NCBI GenBank assembly: GCA_003008705.1
Contig: PDUO01000114.1
Coordinates: forward strand, 6,040-70,039
Length of the DNA stretch: 64,000 bases
DNA from: Pezicula radicicola
Lineage: Eukaryota > Ascomycota > Leotiomycetes > Helotiales > Dermateaceae
Reading direction: 5' to 3'
Shown here: positions 11,358-22,265 of the stretch, in pieces
How the letters are laid out: each line of letters starts with the position of its first letter
Position numbering within the stretch: the first letter of the stretch is position 1
Notes under the pieces: generated by a model
The model's database searches: none
The model's input: only the letters and a program-made list of their open reading frames with translations
Told to the model about the DNA's origin: nothing
Program-made: the position numbers and the translations under genes

Positions 11358-12479
11358 TTATAGCGGAGGTGTGTGTGCAAACAGCGAAAAGGGATCCGTA
11401 TAGGGGCCGTATCTCAAACCATGAACTTCTGCAGCGTCGACTAACTTGCGAATTTCGGCATCTTCGGAAGCAGTCAATTCAACCTGTAGCGCCTCCATGT
11501 TCTCCTCTAGATACTTTATCGTCTTCGTTCCCCTAGCACGGTTTCTTAGTAGAGCCCTCTGATCGTTTAGGATACTAACGGAATTGGTATGATATCCTGC
11601 CCTTGTGCAAGCAACCAAGCCAGAGTCAGTTGGCCAGAAGTCCAACCCTTCTTCTCAGCTATCTCCTCAAACTTCTTTACCAGCTCCAGATTCTTCGGGA
11701 AATTCTCCAGGCTGAAACGTGGCAAGTGTCTACGGGCATCTCCAGGTTCAAAGTCATCTGGTGATTTGTACTTGCCTGTCAAAAGTCCCCGACCCAATGG
11801 GCTATAGCAAACGACTGCGATACCCAGCTCTCGACATGTCTTCAACAATCCAATGGAATCCTTTTCAATATCCACATCAAACGGGCTATACTCGATTTGA
11901 ACCGCGGCAATTTGATGCACTTTACATGCGCGACGCAACGTTTCCGAGGACACCTCGCTAAGTCCAAGATAGTCGATTTTCCCCTCCTTCTTCAATTGCA
12001 CCATGGCTTCGATCGTCTTCTCTATAGGAGTTTTTCCATCGGTGCGGTGCATGTAGTACAGGTCGATTTTTGTGCATCCCAACCGCTCGAGGCTTTGCTG
12101 GCACGCCTGGAGCACGTACTCTGGGTCGCTCCGTACAACAAGCTTCCCATCAACCATCATGCCTCCAAACTTGGTGGCTAGAAATATCTGGTCTCGAGCT
12201 CCAGTGCGTTTGATCCATTTTCCGATAAGATCTTCATTGTCGCTATCTGTAGTAGGTCAGGGAGCTGGTTTCTTTCATACAATGTTACAGGCTCGTACAA
12301 ACGTCGGCGCTATCCCAAAATGTTGCTCCAATTTCGAGAGCACGGTCCAAAAGCTGGAAGCGCACCTCGTCTGATTCTCGTTTACCATAGAAAGCGCTGA
12401 GGCCCATGCAGCCCAGACCTAAAGCTGCGACTTCAGGACCGTTCTTCCCGAGTTGGCGAGTTGGCGGTTTGGCAGACAT
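11358..12479 (-). CDS. Aldo-keto reductase (AKR13-like)
   Basis: NADPH-dependent cytosolic carbonyl reductase. Three exons (12479-12299, 12246-11580, 11532-11358) join in frame to 340 aa, the normal length for fungal AKRs. Visible family features are the N-terminal strand GPEVAALGLGCMGLS, the catalytic segment FWDSADVYSDNEDLIGKWIK, the strand KIDLYYMHRTDG, CYSPLGRGLLTGK, and the cofactor loop IIPIPGTKTIKYLEENM. The catalytic Tyr codon is split by intron 1 (12247-12298) and exists only after splicing. The gene is divergent from the carotenoid oxygenase gene, with about 500 nt between the starts. A shared promoter and a joint pathway (cleavage to an aldehyde, then reduction) are plausible but inferred. 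Its substrate cannot be told from sequence. Confidence 0.9.
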
Positions 12480-12984
12480 TACAGGTCAAATACAAACAGC
12501 AGCAGAATAGTGATTTTGTTGGTGGGACAAAAGCTTCTATGATCTTAAACACAAGAGAGTCAAGAGAGGATGCAGAAACTGTAGCTGGACTTAAAACTTC
12601 GTAAACCCCGCAAAACGGTTTTGGCGCTAAAACACAACCTAGGTACTCAGCGACCCTAAGCTACTCGATTAATCAACAGTATTGTTCTTGAAACCACGGG
12701 CCTCGGAATACAAATCGTGCAGCAAATGCCGAGCCCTGGTATGGGCTTCCTCGGTCACGGCCCGAGGCCCGAGGGTGAGCACAACCAAGAAAGCTAGTGT
12801 CTTCAACACCAAGGAATTGAATGCTAACCAAATGTTTGCAAGTGCTGCTCTCTTTTGTTTTGTTCAAGTTATACATCCCCCATGGGCCGCCTATCACAAA
12901 CTCCCTACCTTATTTGCACACTCCGCACACTCCACGCATTCCATCATTGTTTTCTCGAGATCCAGGAAACCAAAATTACAAAGA
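12480..12984. promoter_or_regulatory. Divergent promoter, AKR / carotenoid oxygenase
   Basis: The 505 nt between the AKR start (12479, minus) and the preferred oxygenase start (12985, plus) must drive both genes. The oxygenase frame stays open upstream to 12682, so part of this region could be coding if an earlier start is used. It is rich in short CACTCC repeats near 12920. I recognise no specific operator. Confidence 0.5.
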
Positions 12985-14550
12985 ATGGCGCCAGCATTCG
13001 ACGAGAGGGATAGCGCTATCGACAAGGAGCTGGATGTCGAAAACTTCAATAAGAAAAGCCCGTATAACGTCCCGGGTTACAAGCCGGTACGCACTGAGTT
13101 GCAGCACGCACCTGTTCGAGTCACCGGCAAACTCCCAGCAGGTCTCGATGGTGTGTACCTTCGTAATGGGACAAATGTGCAGTTCGATCAAACCCATGTT
13201 CGTTCACATGCTTTTGTCGGCGCAGGAATGATTCATCAGATCCAGATTAAGGATGGAACTGCGACGTACTCGAACTTTTACGTCCGTACTCCCCGTTTTG
13301 AAATTGAAAGGAAGGCCGGACGTGAGATTTTTATTGACTTTACCGACCTCGCAGGGGCTGGAAAGACATGCTGGAGGAAGAGGATGCTTATTGAAGACAA
13401 AAGACGCACTGGTATTATTCCTAATCTTTCAGCATACGAGCTCACTACCGCCTCAACCTCTATTAGGTATCATAGTGGCCGCCTCTACTGCCTGCAAGAG
13501 AAAGGCTATGCATTTGTTCTCAACACTCATTCTGAAGATGGGAGGCTTGTCATGGATGGAAATGGAAGGCTGGAGACTTGGGAGGGAGAGTGGGAAGGGC
13601 CATTTTCAGCACATCCCCGCTTCGACGCTAGAACTGGTGACATGTACAACCTCAGCGTCGACAATGAGTCCAAAGTTGTTGCTGGGTTGATCACGAACGG
13701 ATTGCGTCACAGCCAAGCTACAGTGCACAAATATGATAAGGGCAATGCGCTTGCCTGGCTCCACGATTTCTTCCTTACTGAGAACTATCTGGTCTACCCT
13801 GACATCTCTGTGAGAGCCTCGATGGAAGGTCTCAAGACCAAGGACGGCAGCGTGTTCAATTTCGACCCCAATCATAGGATGCGCTGGGGTGTTATACCCC
13901 GCAACTTCAAGGAAGGCGACTCGGTGCAATTTTTCACAACCAAGAATGCTAGCTCCATATGGCACGTCATTAATGCTTGGGAATATACGGCCTCTGATGG
14001 GTCGACTGAGATTGTCCTCTACTCACCCTGCTTCACCTCATACCCTTCGAGCGTTCCAATTCACACTCCCGAGGAACCATCACCACGCGTCCAAAAATGG
14101 ATTCTTAATTTGGGGAGCGGCGAGGTCGTCGAAGAGAAACTGCTGGTTGACGGCTACGAGCGACCGAGCTTAAATCTGGACTACGTCGGAACACCAAGCC
14201 GATACTGCTACCTGTTGGACGAGAGTGCGAAGCAGGGAGATGGCTATATGGGAAAGGGGGTTCTCAAGTACGATTTGCACGAAGAGCGTGAGGTTGCTTA
14301 CTTGGACTATGGTGGAATGTATGGTGGCGAGGCGTTGTATGTTCCCAAACCCGACTCCACCAGTGAAGATGACGGGTACCTTCTCGACCTGCTCATGGCT
14401 GATGACTACGCCGATCTTCTTGTGATGGATGCGAAGACCATGACTGAGCTCGCGCGACTTCACCTGCCTCAACGTGTTCCTTTTGGTGTTCACGCCACCT
14501 GGCTGGACCCTAAAGACCTCCAACGGATTGAGAAGTCGGGACCAAAGTAG
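12985..14550 (+). CDS. Carotenoid cleavage oxygenase family protein
   Basis: Non-haem iron dioxygenase that splits a carotenoid, apocarotenoid or stilbene double bond. The single exon gives 521 aa, typical of the family. The four iron-binding His are visible in order: GPFSAHPRFDARTGDMY, WLHDFFLTENYLVYPD, SIWHVINAWEY and FGVHATWLDP. The N-terminal signature GLDGVYLRNGTNVQFD is also present. I prefer the ATG at 12985 (MAPAFDERD); the frame is open back to 12682, but that extension of about 100 residues is Ser/Arg-rich and not family-like. No transmembrane segment is seen, so it is probably cytosolic or peripheral. The partner gene is the divergent AKR and the next gene is a Zn2Cys6 regulator. 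Whether the substrate is a carotenoid or a stilbene is open. Confidence 0.92.
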   Translation: MAPAFDERDSAIDKELDVENFNKKSPYNVPGYKPVRTELQHAPVRVTGKLPAGLDGVYLRNGTNVQFDQTHVRSHAFVGAGMIHQIQIKDGTATYSNFYVRTPRFEIERKAGREIFIDFTDLAGAGKTCWRKRMLIEDKRRTGIIPNLSAYELTTASTSIRYHSGRLYCLQEKGYAFVLNTHSEDGRLVMDGNGRLETWEGEWEGPFSAHPRFDARTGDMYNLSVDNESKVVAGLITNGLRHSQATVHKYDKGNALAWLHDFFLTENYLVYPDISVRASMEGLKTKDGSVFNFDPNHRMRWGVIPRNFKEGDSVQFFTTKNASSIWHVINAWEYTASDGSTEIVLYSPCFTSYPSSVPIHTPEEPSPRVQKWILNLGSGEVVEEKLLVDGYERPSLNLDYVGTPSRYCYLLDESAKQGDGYMGKGVLKYDLHEEREVAYLDYGGMYGGEALYVPKPDSTSEDDGYLLDLLMADDYADLLVMDAKTMTELARLHLPQRVPFGVHATWLDPKDLQRIEKSGPK

Positions 14551-15133
14551 CCTGGGCTCGCGTTGATTGGACTGTCAGCACCGCGCGGTATTATGTGTCT
14601 CTTGTCTACTCTGTACTATACATGTTTTAAAACCACATTGAACTGTAACTTGTTCTAGGGTGATATCTGCTAAACATGGTTGGTGATTCTCTTCTCTACA
14701 AAACATGTTCAGAAGTGATTGAAATTATTCAACTGCCCGTTCGTTCGTTCTATACGATGATCAATAGAACAAGACGTTTCTCTCTTAAAGGAGAATCATG
14801 CCAGCTGGTGACCAATTCAATAATACAACCTATAGAAGTTATATATACGTACGTTCCTTTAGTCTTCAAACAATCTTGCCGTGAGTCCTGGCCAAGCATT
14901 CGGCGTTAGAGTATCGTAAAGTCCGTTGCGCGGGGTGAGTGCGGGGTACAGTATGTATCGGGAGTTCACTCCATACTCTCTCTCTCATATACACACACAC
15001 TCACACACACACACACACACACTCTCTCTCTCTCTCTCTCCCCTAAACACCGGTATCTTGAGGTGCATCTTCTACCACTAAATACAGATGCACTCATTCA
15101 TCAGCTAACAGAAGCCAGGCCGAACAGGGAGCT
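14551..15133. other. Intergenic region with microsatellite
   Basis: The stretch lies between the oxygenase stop and the Zn2Cys6 start. It contains a compound (CA)n(CT)n microsatellite at about 14980-15043, close to the start of the regulator gene. No gene is visible in the first 400 nt. Confidence 0.6.
14975..15045 (+). repeat. Compound (CT)n-(CA)n-(CT)n microsatellite
   Basis: Alternating CTCTCT, CACACA and CTCTCT runs occur about 90 nt upstream of the regulator ATG at 15134. It is a pyrimidine-rich 5' region of the sort seen near fungal transcription starts. It should vary in length between isolates. Confidence 0.85.
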
Positions 15134-18027
15134 ATGGAACGCTCTATTTCACGGCTCAGCCGGAAGCGTGCGCCCACAGCCTGCTTTTCGTGTCGCACTC
15201 GCAAGGTTCGATGTGATGTGTCCCAACGCCGCGGTAAACAGTGCACAAACTGCCAGCTTGACCAAGAAGAGTGTATTGTTCAAGAACCAAGACGGCTGTA
15301 AGTTGAATACCTCGGTGAACATACCCTCCTCTCATTAATTGCTGCGGTGGTGTTGCGCTTATATTCACCTATGTCGCCATGGTGTTACAGAATCTTCGGT
15401 GACGGGGCTAATTTTCTTTTCATAGGCCTTCTACGATAACAAGAGGAACAATTTCAGCTACGAAACATAGAGACAATCGGTTATCATCGGCGAAAAGACT
15501 TCCAGTGGAGGACACCCTCGTTGAATCATTCGCACCGTCACGGTCTCCTCTGGAACGAATGTCTCCCGTTATAAATTTGGAAAGTGAGCACGAGACATCG
15601 TTTTCTCTTGCTACTACTCGTTGGGACGGGAATTTTGAAGCGGTTAGTTTCAATTCGAAGAGCGAAAGATTTGAAAGTGCAAAATCAGCATCGATGAATA
15701 AAGAATCTCAGGCAACGGCCGATTCCAGATTGAAGACGTATCAAGGTGTGAACACTGTGGCCTGGCCATTTTCGGGTACGTCTTATAAGCCTTTGCAGGG
15801 TATTTGTCTAGAAACTAACAAGTGGCCCTTCGTCCCAGATACGACTAATGGTTTTCCAGACCTTGACTTCAATGCTGTGGATTTTGATGCCGTCCCCAAA
15901 ATATGCCAGGAGTTTAATTCACCCTTGAATTTAAGTGTACCATACACTGATTATCCGTTCATTGCGCTCGAGAGCATGTCGCACCTGTCATCGCAAGATA
16001 TCGGCTTCTTAAAGAGCCAAGGGTGTTTCGATATTCCTTCAAAGCCAATATTAGATCATTTCATTCATCAATATTTCCTTCATGTCCATCCGAATTTACC
16101 ATTGATGGACGAAAAAATCTTTTGGGACACATATATGGGCAGCAATCAGGATGATCCAGAACCTGCCCTGATATCTCTATTTCTCTTCCAAGCCATGCTC
16201 TTCGCAGCTTCAGGCGTATGAGTGCAACCATATGGGATTCACAAGGCATTCCGGAAGCTGACATATTGCGTAGTTCATCCCTGTGAGTGTCGTCAATATA
16301 CTAAACCTATCAGATCCTGGCCGAGTGGGAACAACATTTTATCGCCGTGCAAAAGTAAGTAACGTACTCATTACTTTCCAAGAAGTCTCAACCTTCTCAT
16401 GACTTCTCCTGCAGCTCCTCTTTGATTTTGAGTGCGAGATCAATCCTATGTCCGTCGCCCAAGGATCGTTACTGTTATCCCACCAGCAACAAGGTGGCCG
16501 AGTTCGAAAGACAAATATATTTTGGCTTGGAATATCTATTCAGAATGCAAAGATTGCCAGGGCTCACCAATATCGCACTGATGCTGTTTCTCAGCTGGCT
16601 CAGCGAAACCCCTGCAAGCGCCTGTGGTGGTGCTGTATTGTACGCGATAGAGCCTTAGCACTTGGATTGCGGGTACCATTACAAATAACCCCGGATTGCT
16701 TCGATATTAGTGTCGATTTGTTGACTTCCCTTGATCTCCAGAGCGACATCGAGCATTCAAAAGTTTATAGCAGTACCACGAAACGACTCCTCGTGGATTT
16801 ATTTGTTGGTCAGTGTGAGCTTGCCGTCAAGCTCACTGATGTCATTCTGATTACCTATCCCATCAATGAACATTTGCCTTCTATGAGCGAGGATAGACTC
16901 AATGGAGCCTTTGCTACGGTGGAAAAGTGTAGATCTGGCCTTTCAGAATGGTTTGAGAGCGCGACGATACGTTTTCCAACACCAGCAGGTCTCGGAGACA
17001 CACATTCATCAGTTATTTTGTATACCAATCTTTTATACATACTGTTTTAGTGAGTCTTATTCGGCGATATTAGAGGATAATTGCTCACCCTCCTTGATTT
17101 TAAAGCTCGGGTCGACTGGCATTATGTCACTATGAAATTCTCTTGTCCCAAAGGACCACAGTCCAGGACGATGGTCACAAGAAACTCTTAAAAAATAGCA
17201 GTTGTGAGATTCAAGATTCAATTTCTTGCGTCACGGAACACACGAAAGAGCTTATACAGCTCAAATTGACTCGATACATACCTTTTAATGCGTGAGTTAT
17301 ACCCAAGCCAAAAAAATGTGAGTGGTTAAACGGCCCAAATCTAATAATACTGCGAAGGATGGCCCATATCACACTGCCATTAGTTTTACATGCACTTGAC
17401 GTGGCCCTCGCATCTAACGCTTCTTTGACAGCGTTGAAACAGCATCGTTTAGATATCTTCCTAGAAGCGATGAAAATCGATGAGCCTCAATACGAAGGAA
17501 TATCACTGATTAGAGATATCATTAGCAAGATGATGGCCTGCGTCAAGTTTGAGAATCCGCTGGCTAATTCTTGGCCATTTATTTCTCAGAATGCGCGACG
17601 CCATCAACAGCCGTCTTCCTCATTTTCAAAGGCTTCTAACAATTCCCAAGTATCAGTTAGTGGTTGGAGTGAGATGATTTTACTTCAGCCCAGCTGTTAT
17701 CTTCGACTCGTACTGACGATTAACCTCTCATTTTCCAGAGGCGAATTCCCAGACAACACCAACTTCCCGGCAAGTCTGCAAGGAGGAAGCAGTGTTGAGG
17801 ACATATTCTGTATTCCTCAACAACCTATCCACGATACGTCTATGCAAACAAACCTTCCCCAAGAAACTGAGGATTACAATATAAGCAAGCAAATTCCGCA
17901 CGACATCCAGAGTCCATCGTCATTCAGCGCAGAGCGCTTCAACCAGACTGACCCCGCTCTGACCATTGATATGTATTCCAGCTTGGAGGATATGCTGGCG
18001 ATGAATGTCTTTGATTTTGGCGGCTAG
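15134..18027 (+). CDS. Zn2Cys6 fungal transcription factor with Fungal_trans domain
   Basis: Six exons (15134-15297, 15426-16215, 16274-16354, 16415-17049, 17106-17291, 17358-18027) join in frame to 841 aa, all with GT..AG introns. Residues about 15-45 form the binuclear zinc cluster, ACFSCRTRKVRCDVSQRRGK followed by QCTNCQLDQEEC. The fungal TF domain is intact, with landmarks DPGRVGTTFYRRAKLLFDFE, IFWLGISIQNAKIARAHQY and CKRLWWCCIVRDRALALGLR. It acts in the nucleus as a DNA-binding regulator. It lies between the oxygenase/AKR pair and the RiPP cluster, and could regulate either. The 1.8-kb AT-rich gap toward the RiPP cluster makes the former somewhat more likely. No breaks were found despite the degraded neighbourhood. 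Confidence 0.9.
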
Positions 18028-19816
18028 TTGCTACATTACGACTATAGATCTGGGCTTGATACACTGGATAACGGAAAGCGAGATGATTTTAATTGTGACA
18101 CGCCAAGGCAGTGTAGCTAACAGTACTACCTATAACATATTGTCGCGATAATTACAGTACGATACGATTTAATACTTTACAGTGACCTATTAATGTATTA
18201 TTTCTATTTATACTATTTACAAAAAATAAAATTATACCAAAGTATACTATTAGTATATAGTACTAATAAGTAAGGTAGAAAAGAGCTTTAATTTAAGCTC
18301 TAACTTATATACTATATAATTTTATATAACTTTCTTTTTAAATAACTTTTAATATATTTATATTATTATAAGTTTATATAATAAAATACCTCCTATTGAG
18401 AATTTATTAGAATTAAATATTATATAATATAACCTACTTATATACTATAGTAATACTTTAATATAAATATAATACTATATAAGTACAACTATAAATCCTA
18501 TGTAGTATTTAACCTATAAAATATAAGAAGTATTATTATTATTAGTTATATTATACTGAGGTTTTAATTATTAAAAGCAAAACCTATAAATAAAATTTAA
18601 ATTAGACTGTGGTTACCTTTCTAGGGGTGATATATCTACAGTAATACTCATTAGGGGTGTGTTTTATTCCCTGTCATGTTTCTCGCACTAGACAAGGGTA
18701 ATTTTCTAGAGGTCTGTGGAAGAACTCTCTATATTCTAGAATAATTAGTAGAAAAGATATATAACTCGTGTCTAGTACCGTAGTATGTACGAAGGGGGAA
18801 AACATGGTTATGCTTTAGTGGACAAATATCTTTAAACAATCGTAGACTTTGTTAATGGAGTGATGGTACGAGTCTGGCATTAACGAGAGAACAGGTATAG
18901 TAGTAGAAAAGCTAACTGTGATCTGGCAGCGCTGCTTGACCACTACTATAACAAAGGATGGAACGTTACCTATGTAGGTCAACACTAGAATATGAAAAGT
19001 CCCTTGCTTAGGGAGAATAGAAGGTTTCCGGTGCCGTCTGAAGAACGTATAGGTACGATAGGCTGGAACATGGAGCAAATATCTTAAATCCCTGCTAGAA
19101 TTTGACCGGTGACTAGCGCTCCTGCTAACAGTGAATGAGCTCGGAAGCCCCGGAATTGTCAGTGATGCAATTATAAGGTTTGAAACAAGCCTTCCGGCCC
19201 GCCCCATTTTCCTTCATTATACAGCTGTCACTGGCTATAGCGGAGTGAGTAATTGAGGCATTTAACCCTGGCGTAGCTAGAGTTCTAGTAATCTCTATAT
19301 AAATTTAGGTGCGTAGCTCCCATTAATCTGGTATAAAGAGAGTTCCGGTATGTTTAGTTCCGGTATAACCGGTGACAACTGTACCAAACATTCTAAGCAA
19401 CCAACGCTAGACATTCTATAAGTAAGGAATACTAAATTTTTTATAAATCAAGTTCCTATTATAATAGCTATCCGAGGACAAGGGGTTATGTGCGCGGTTG
19501 CTCGGGTTCGTAAACAAGAGATCAGAATAGAAGGGTTGTCTGTTAAGATTTCGCATATGCATGAGTGCAAAGGTCGAAGCTGCACAGGTGCAAAGGATGA
19601 AGCTGCATGACTCTACGAATACGAAGCAATTTGTCATGGAGCAAGGATCGAACGAATTTGGGGTTAATTCGCAATCATAGTGCAATGATTGGTTCTTTAT
19701 GATAGTGCGTGCAAATGGGGTTGATTTGTTCGAATTCCCTGAGTTAGATATGTCTCTAAAAGACCTATTGATACGCGATTTAACATTATTCCCTCTGAAG
19801 GTTGTACGTGTATATC
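18028..19816. other. AT-rich island and dispersed repeat, no gene
   Basis: An A+T-rich tract (about 18130-18600) is followed by a dispersed repeat (18651-18793) and about 1 kb of mixed composition. Open frames at 18815-19207 and 19416-19685 on the minus strand lack motifs, and I do not support them as genes. The last few hundred nt should contain the promoter of the first UstYa gene. Confidence 0.5.
18651..18793 (+). repeat. Dispersed repeat, copy 1
   Basis: The segment with TTTTATTCCCTGTCATGTTT, an ACTAGACAAGGG word and TTCTAGAATAATTAGTAGA recurs, diverged but in the same order and orientation, at about 25086-25250. The two copies bracket the UstYa-1, precursor and tyrosinase-1 genes. The differences look transition-rich. 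Identity of the element is unknown. Confidence 0.65.
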
Positions 19817-20783
19817 ATGGCTCCTATCTTCTCGAAATCCATTTCTCCAACTCTAGAAAGAATGAACTATCAACGTTGCAGCCTCGAGTCCACTGCCTTG
19901 CCGCCAAATTCAGAAGAGCGTCTTCTCAGTGAATATGAACGAGACCTCAAATCAACAAGTCAGCCGGCCCGTGGAGGCAGATTACGCCTCTATATCGGGT
20001 TCTTCCTAGGCCTTCTTGGTGGCACGAGCCTTGTCGGACTGCCATGGCTTTATACAAATTTTTGTATTAACTACGGGCGCTCGTATCAGGTTACTGGGGA
20101 GTTAAATGGCCTGGTTCCCAATTGTGAGTAGATAGTGATTCCAAAACCACTTCTCTAATGCCCATCACCATTATCACAGTTCCTATTCAAAAAGTCAAAT
20201 TCGACGCGGATCATCTTGCCACTATCGACCATAAGACGGAAGAGTCGCAAAACGCAACTAGGGAGAATTGGTTATCATATATGCCTGGTACGCTATTGAA
20301 CCAATTCCAAGAAACAACGAACGAATTACTTAAGCTTTATGAAAGTCGGAAACGGCTTCATGAATATTGACGATATTACCGGCTATGAGCTACCCCCGCC
20401 TATGAAAAATCACGATGCGGATATCTACTCGTTCGCTTTTACGCATCAGCTGCATTGCCTGGTAATTTGCTTCTAAATGACACCTTAATCTTAGTGCAAT
20501 TTCTCAACGCTGACCCGGATCACAGTACAGTATAATGACCATGTACAATGGCCTCTTGGATGGGTCTGCAGATCGACCGACAACCTTCCAGCACATCGAC
20601 CATTGTTTCCGTTATCTTCGCCAGTCGATCCTCTGCTGTGGCGATACTGCTCTAGAGGGACAGAACCCGCGTAAGTCAAGCTTTGGCACGGACGGCACTG
20701 GCGCTATTCATCTGTGTAAGAACTGGGATCAGCTCTATAGTTGGGTCGAGGGAAGGAGGATAAATGATAACAAGGTCATATAA
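19817..20783 (+). CDS. UstYa/DUF3328 family oxidative cyclisation protein (UstYa-1)
   Basis: Members of this family take part in oxidative cyclisation of ustiloxin-type RiPPs. Four exons (19817-20123, 20180-20287, 20346-20461, 20526-20783) join in frame to 262 aa, the usual size. Layout: a short cytosolic tail, one transmembrane segment (LYIGFFLGLLGGTSLVGLPW, about residues 55-75), then a lumenal domain. That domain carries the two HxxHC signatures, THQLHC at the end of exon 3 and QHIDHCFRYLRQSILCCGDT in exon 4. It is the left-hand gene of the RiPP cluster, about 1 kb from the convergent precursor gene. All introns have GT..AG ends and nothing is broken. Confidence 0.92.
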
Positions 20784-21798
20784 ATGCGGCAACTTAAGTT
20801 TGTCGAGATTCTAGTGAAATCAGATTTAACATGATCTTATTTTGCCTAATTTAAAGGACCTGTTTTACCATCGTGTTTGTGTTTCTCTTGTGCACGAGAA
20901 GTTCTACCTTATATCATTTTATAGTTCAGCCGGTTAAAAGTTCTTATCTAGGGGAGGTTGTGTCCTAAGGGTGGAATATGAAGTGATAGCGTAAGCCTTC
21001 TCTTGTTTTCATTGTACTATCGACTAAGTATTTTGGGCGTGAGTTAGCACAAAAGCATATTAAGTAGTAGCCTACTAATTAAATAGAAGTGGAAAAGGCG
21101 TAAATTTCCTACATACTAAACTATGTGCGTATGTGACCATCATATGTAGTACACCGTAGCGGATGGACCCTTTCTCTAGTTAGTAACCTATGAGCCCTTA
21201 TTAGCCCTATTTAACAACTTTCTTACTCCAGGTAAATATACTTGTTTTGGTTGAAAATAGCCATACCTTCGTTACAAGTTCAGCAGGTTTTGCATATCAT
21301 GAAATACGAGCACAGAAAGCAATTATAACCAGCTTTTAGTGTGACCCCAAGACATCTTAGTGGCAATGCACGAAAAACACAAGCACATGAACCAATAGGT
21401 ATTAGTTTCCCTGGAGAAGACTTTTGTAATTGACCAGATGTGTTGTATCTAGTATATTGTATTGTATAAGGAATGTAGGTAGCAGTGCCGTGCTTACATA
21501 ACAAGATGATATAAAGAAACCGAGTATGTGAAAAACATTTCAGTTAAGCGAATGATGAGAATCAGATACAACCACGTTATCCCCCGCTTTCTGCTCTCCG
21601 TTCCCAAAACCTCCAAAGTAGTTCTAAATAAAAGAATGTCAGCCTCTTCACTCACAGTCACGAGGAAACAGAGGTTCTTCTAAAGGTGTGTTAAATCAAC
21701 AAGCAGCTAGGCAAGGCTGTGGTCTCTATCAGTAGCTATGATTCTCCAGATAACTTACTTCTTTTATTCGATTAGACAAAGAGTCTATAATCAAAGGT
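20784..21798. other. Intergenic region between convergent UstYa-1 and precursor
   Basis: About 1 kb between two convergent stop codons, presumably the 3' ends of both transcripts. One frame on the minus strand (21280-21504) has no motif and no splice context, and I do not support it. No repeat element is evident. Confidence 0.5.
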
Positions 21799-22265
21799 TC
21801 AATGACCAGCGTGACGTTTGTCAACATCAATGCCGCCAACATAGTCCTAGAAAAGAAACTATATAAGTATACATAAGATAAGACAACTATTCTTAAAGCA
21901 ACTTACTTCAACGGTTTGCCCGGCAGTGCCACGCTTATCAACGTCGATGCCACCAACGTAGTCCTAGAAAAGAAAGAATATAAGTATATACAGCTAATAC
22001 AACTATTCTTAAAACAACTTACTTCAACGGTTTGCCCGGCAGTGCCACGCTTATCGACATCAATGCCACCAACGTAATCCTAAGAGAGTAAGTTATAGGC
22101 AACGTAAGAGTTATCTAATAGCCAACTTACCTCGACGGTTTGCCCCGCAGTACCACGCTTGTCAACATCAATGCCACCAACGTAATCCTAAGAGAGTGAG
22201 TTATAGGCAGCGTAAGAGTTATCTAATAGCCAACTCACCTCAACGGTTTGCCCGGTGGTAGTACG
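21799..22265 (-). repeat. Tandem exon-intron repeat array of the precursor
   Basis: The array consists of 57-nt coding units separated by 51-60-nt introns. The introns fall into two kinds. Introns 2 and 3 (22188-22238 and 22080-22130) are both 51 nt and almost identical. Introns 4 and 5 (21964-22022 and 21847-21906) are 59 and 60 nt, Tyr-tract rich near TTTCTTTTCTAG, and similar to each other. This shows duplication of whole exon plus intron blocks. Most differences between coding units are synonymous (for example GTTGAG/GTCGAG/GTTGAA). Confidence 0.9.

Noticed and set aside
15434..16273. Apparent frameshift and stop in the Zn2Cys6 regulator near 16219
   Set aside because: A normal 58-nt intron (16216-16273) with a CTGAC branch point removes the stop and restores the conserved DPGRVGTTFYRRAK frame.
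18815..19207. 130-aa open frame on the minus strand
   Set aside because: Ser/Arg-rich translation without any motif, next to an AT island, no splice partners and no sensible start context.
21280..21504. 74-aa open frame on the minus strand between UstYa-1 and the precursor
   Set aside because: No signal peptide, no Kex2 repeats and no family; probably within 3' untranslated DNA.
21799..22265. Regular 57-nt repeats with 51-60-nt spacers, CRISPR-like at first sight
   Set aside because: The genome is fungal, the repeats are in-frame exons with GT..AG introns as spacers, and the spacers are related to each other. It is a peptide precursor gene, not a CRISPR array.
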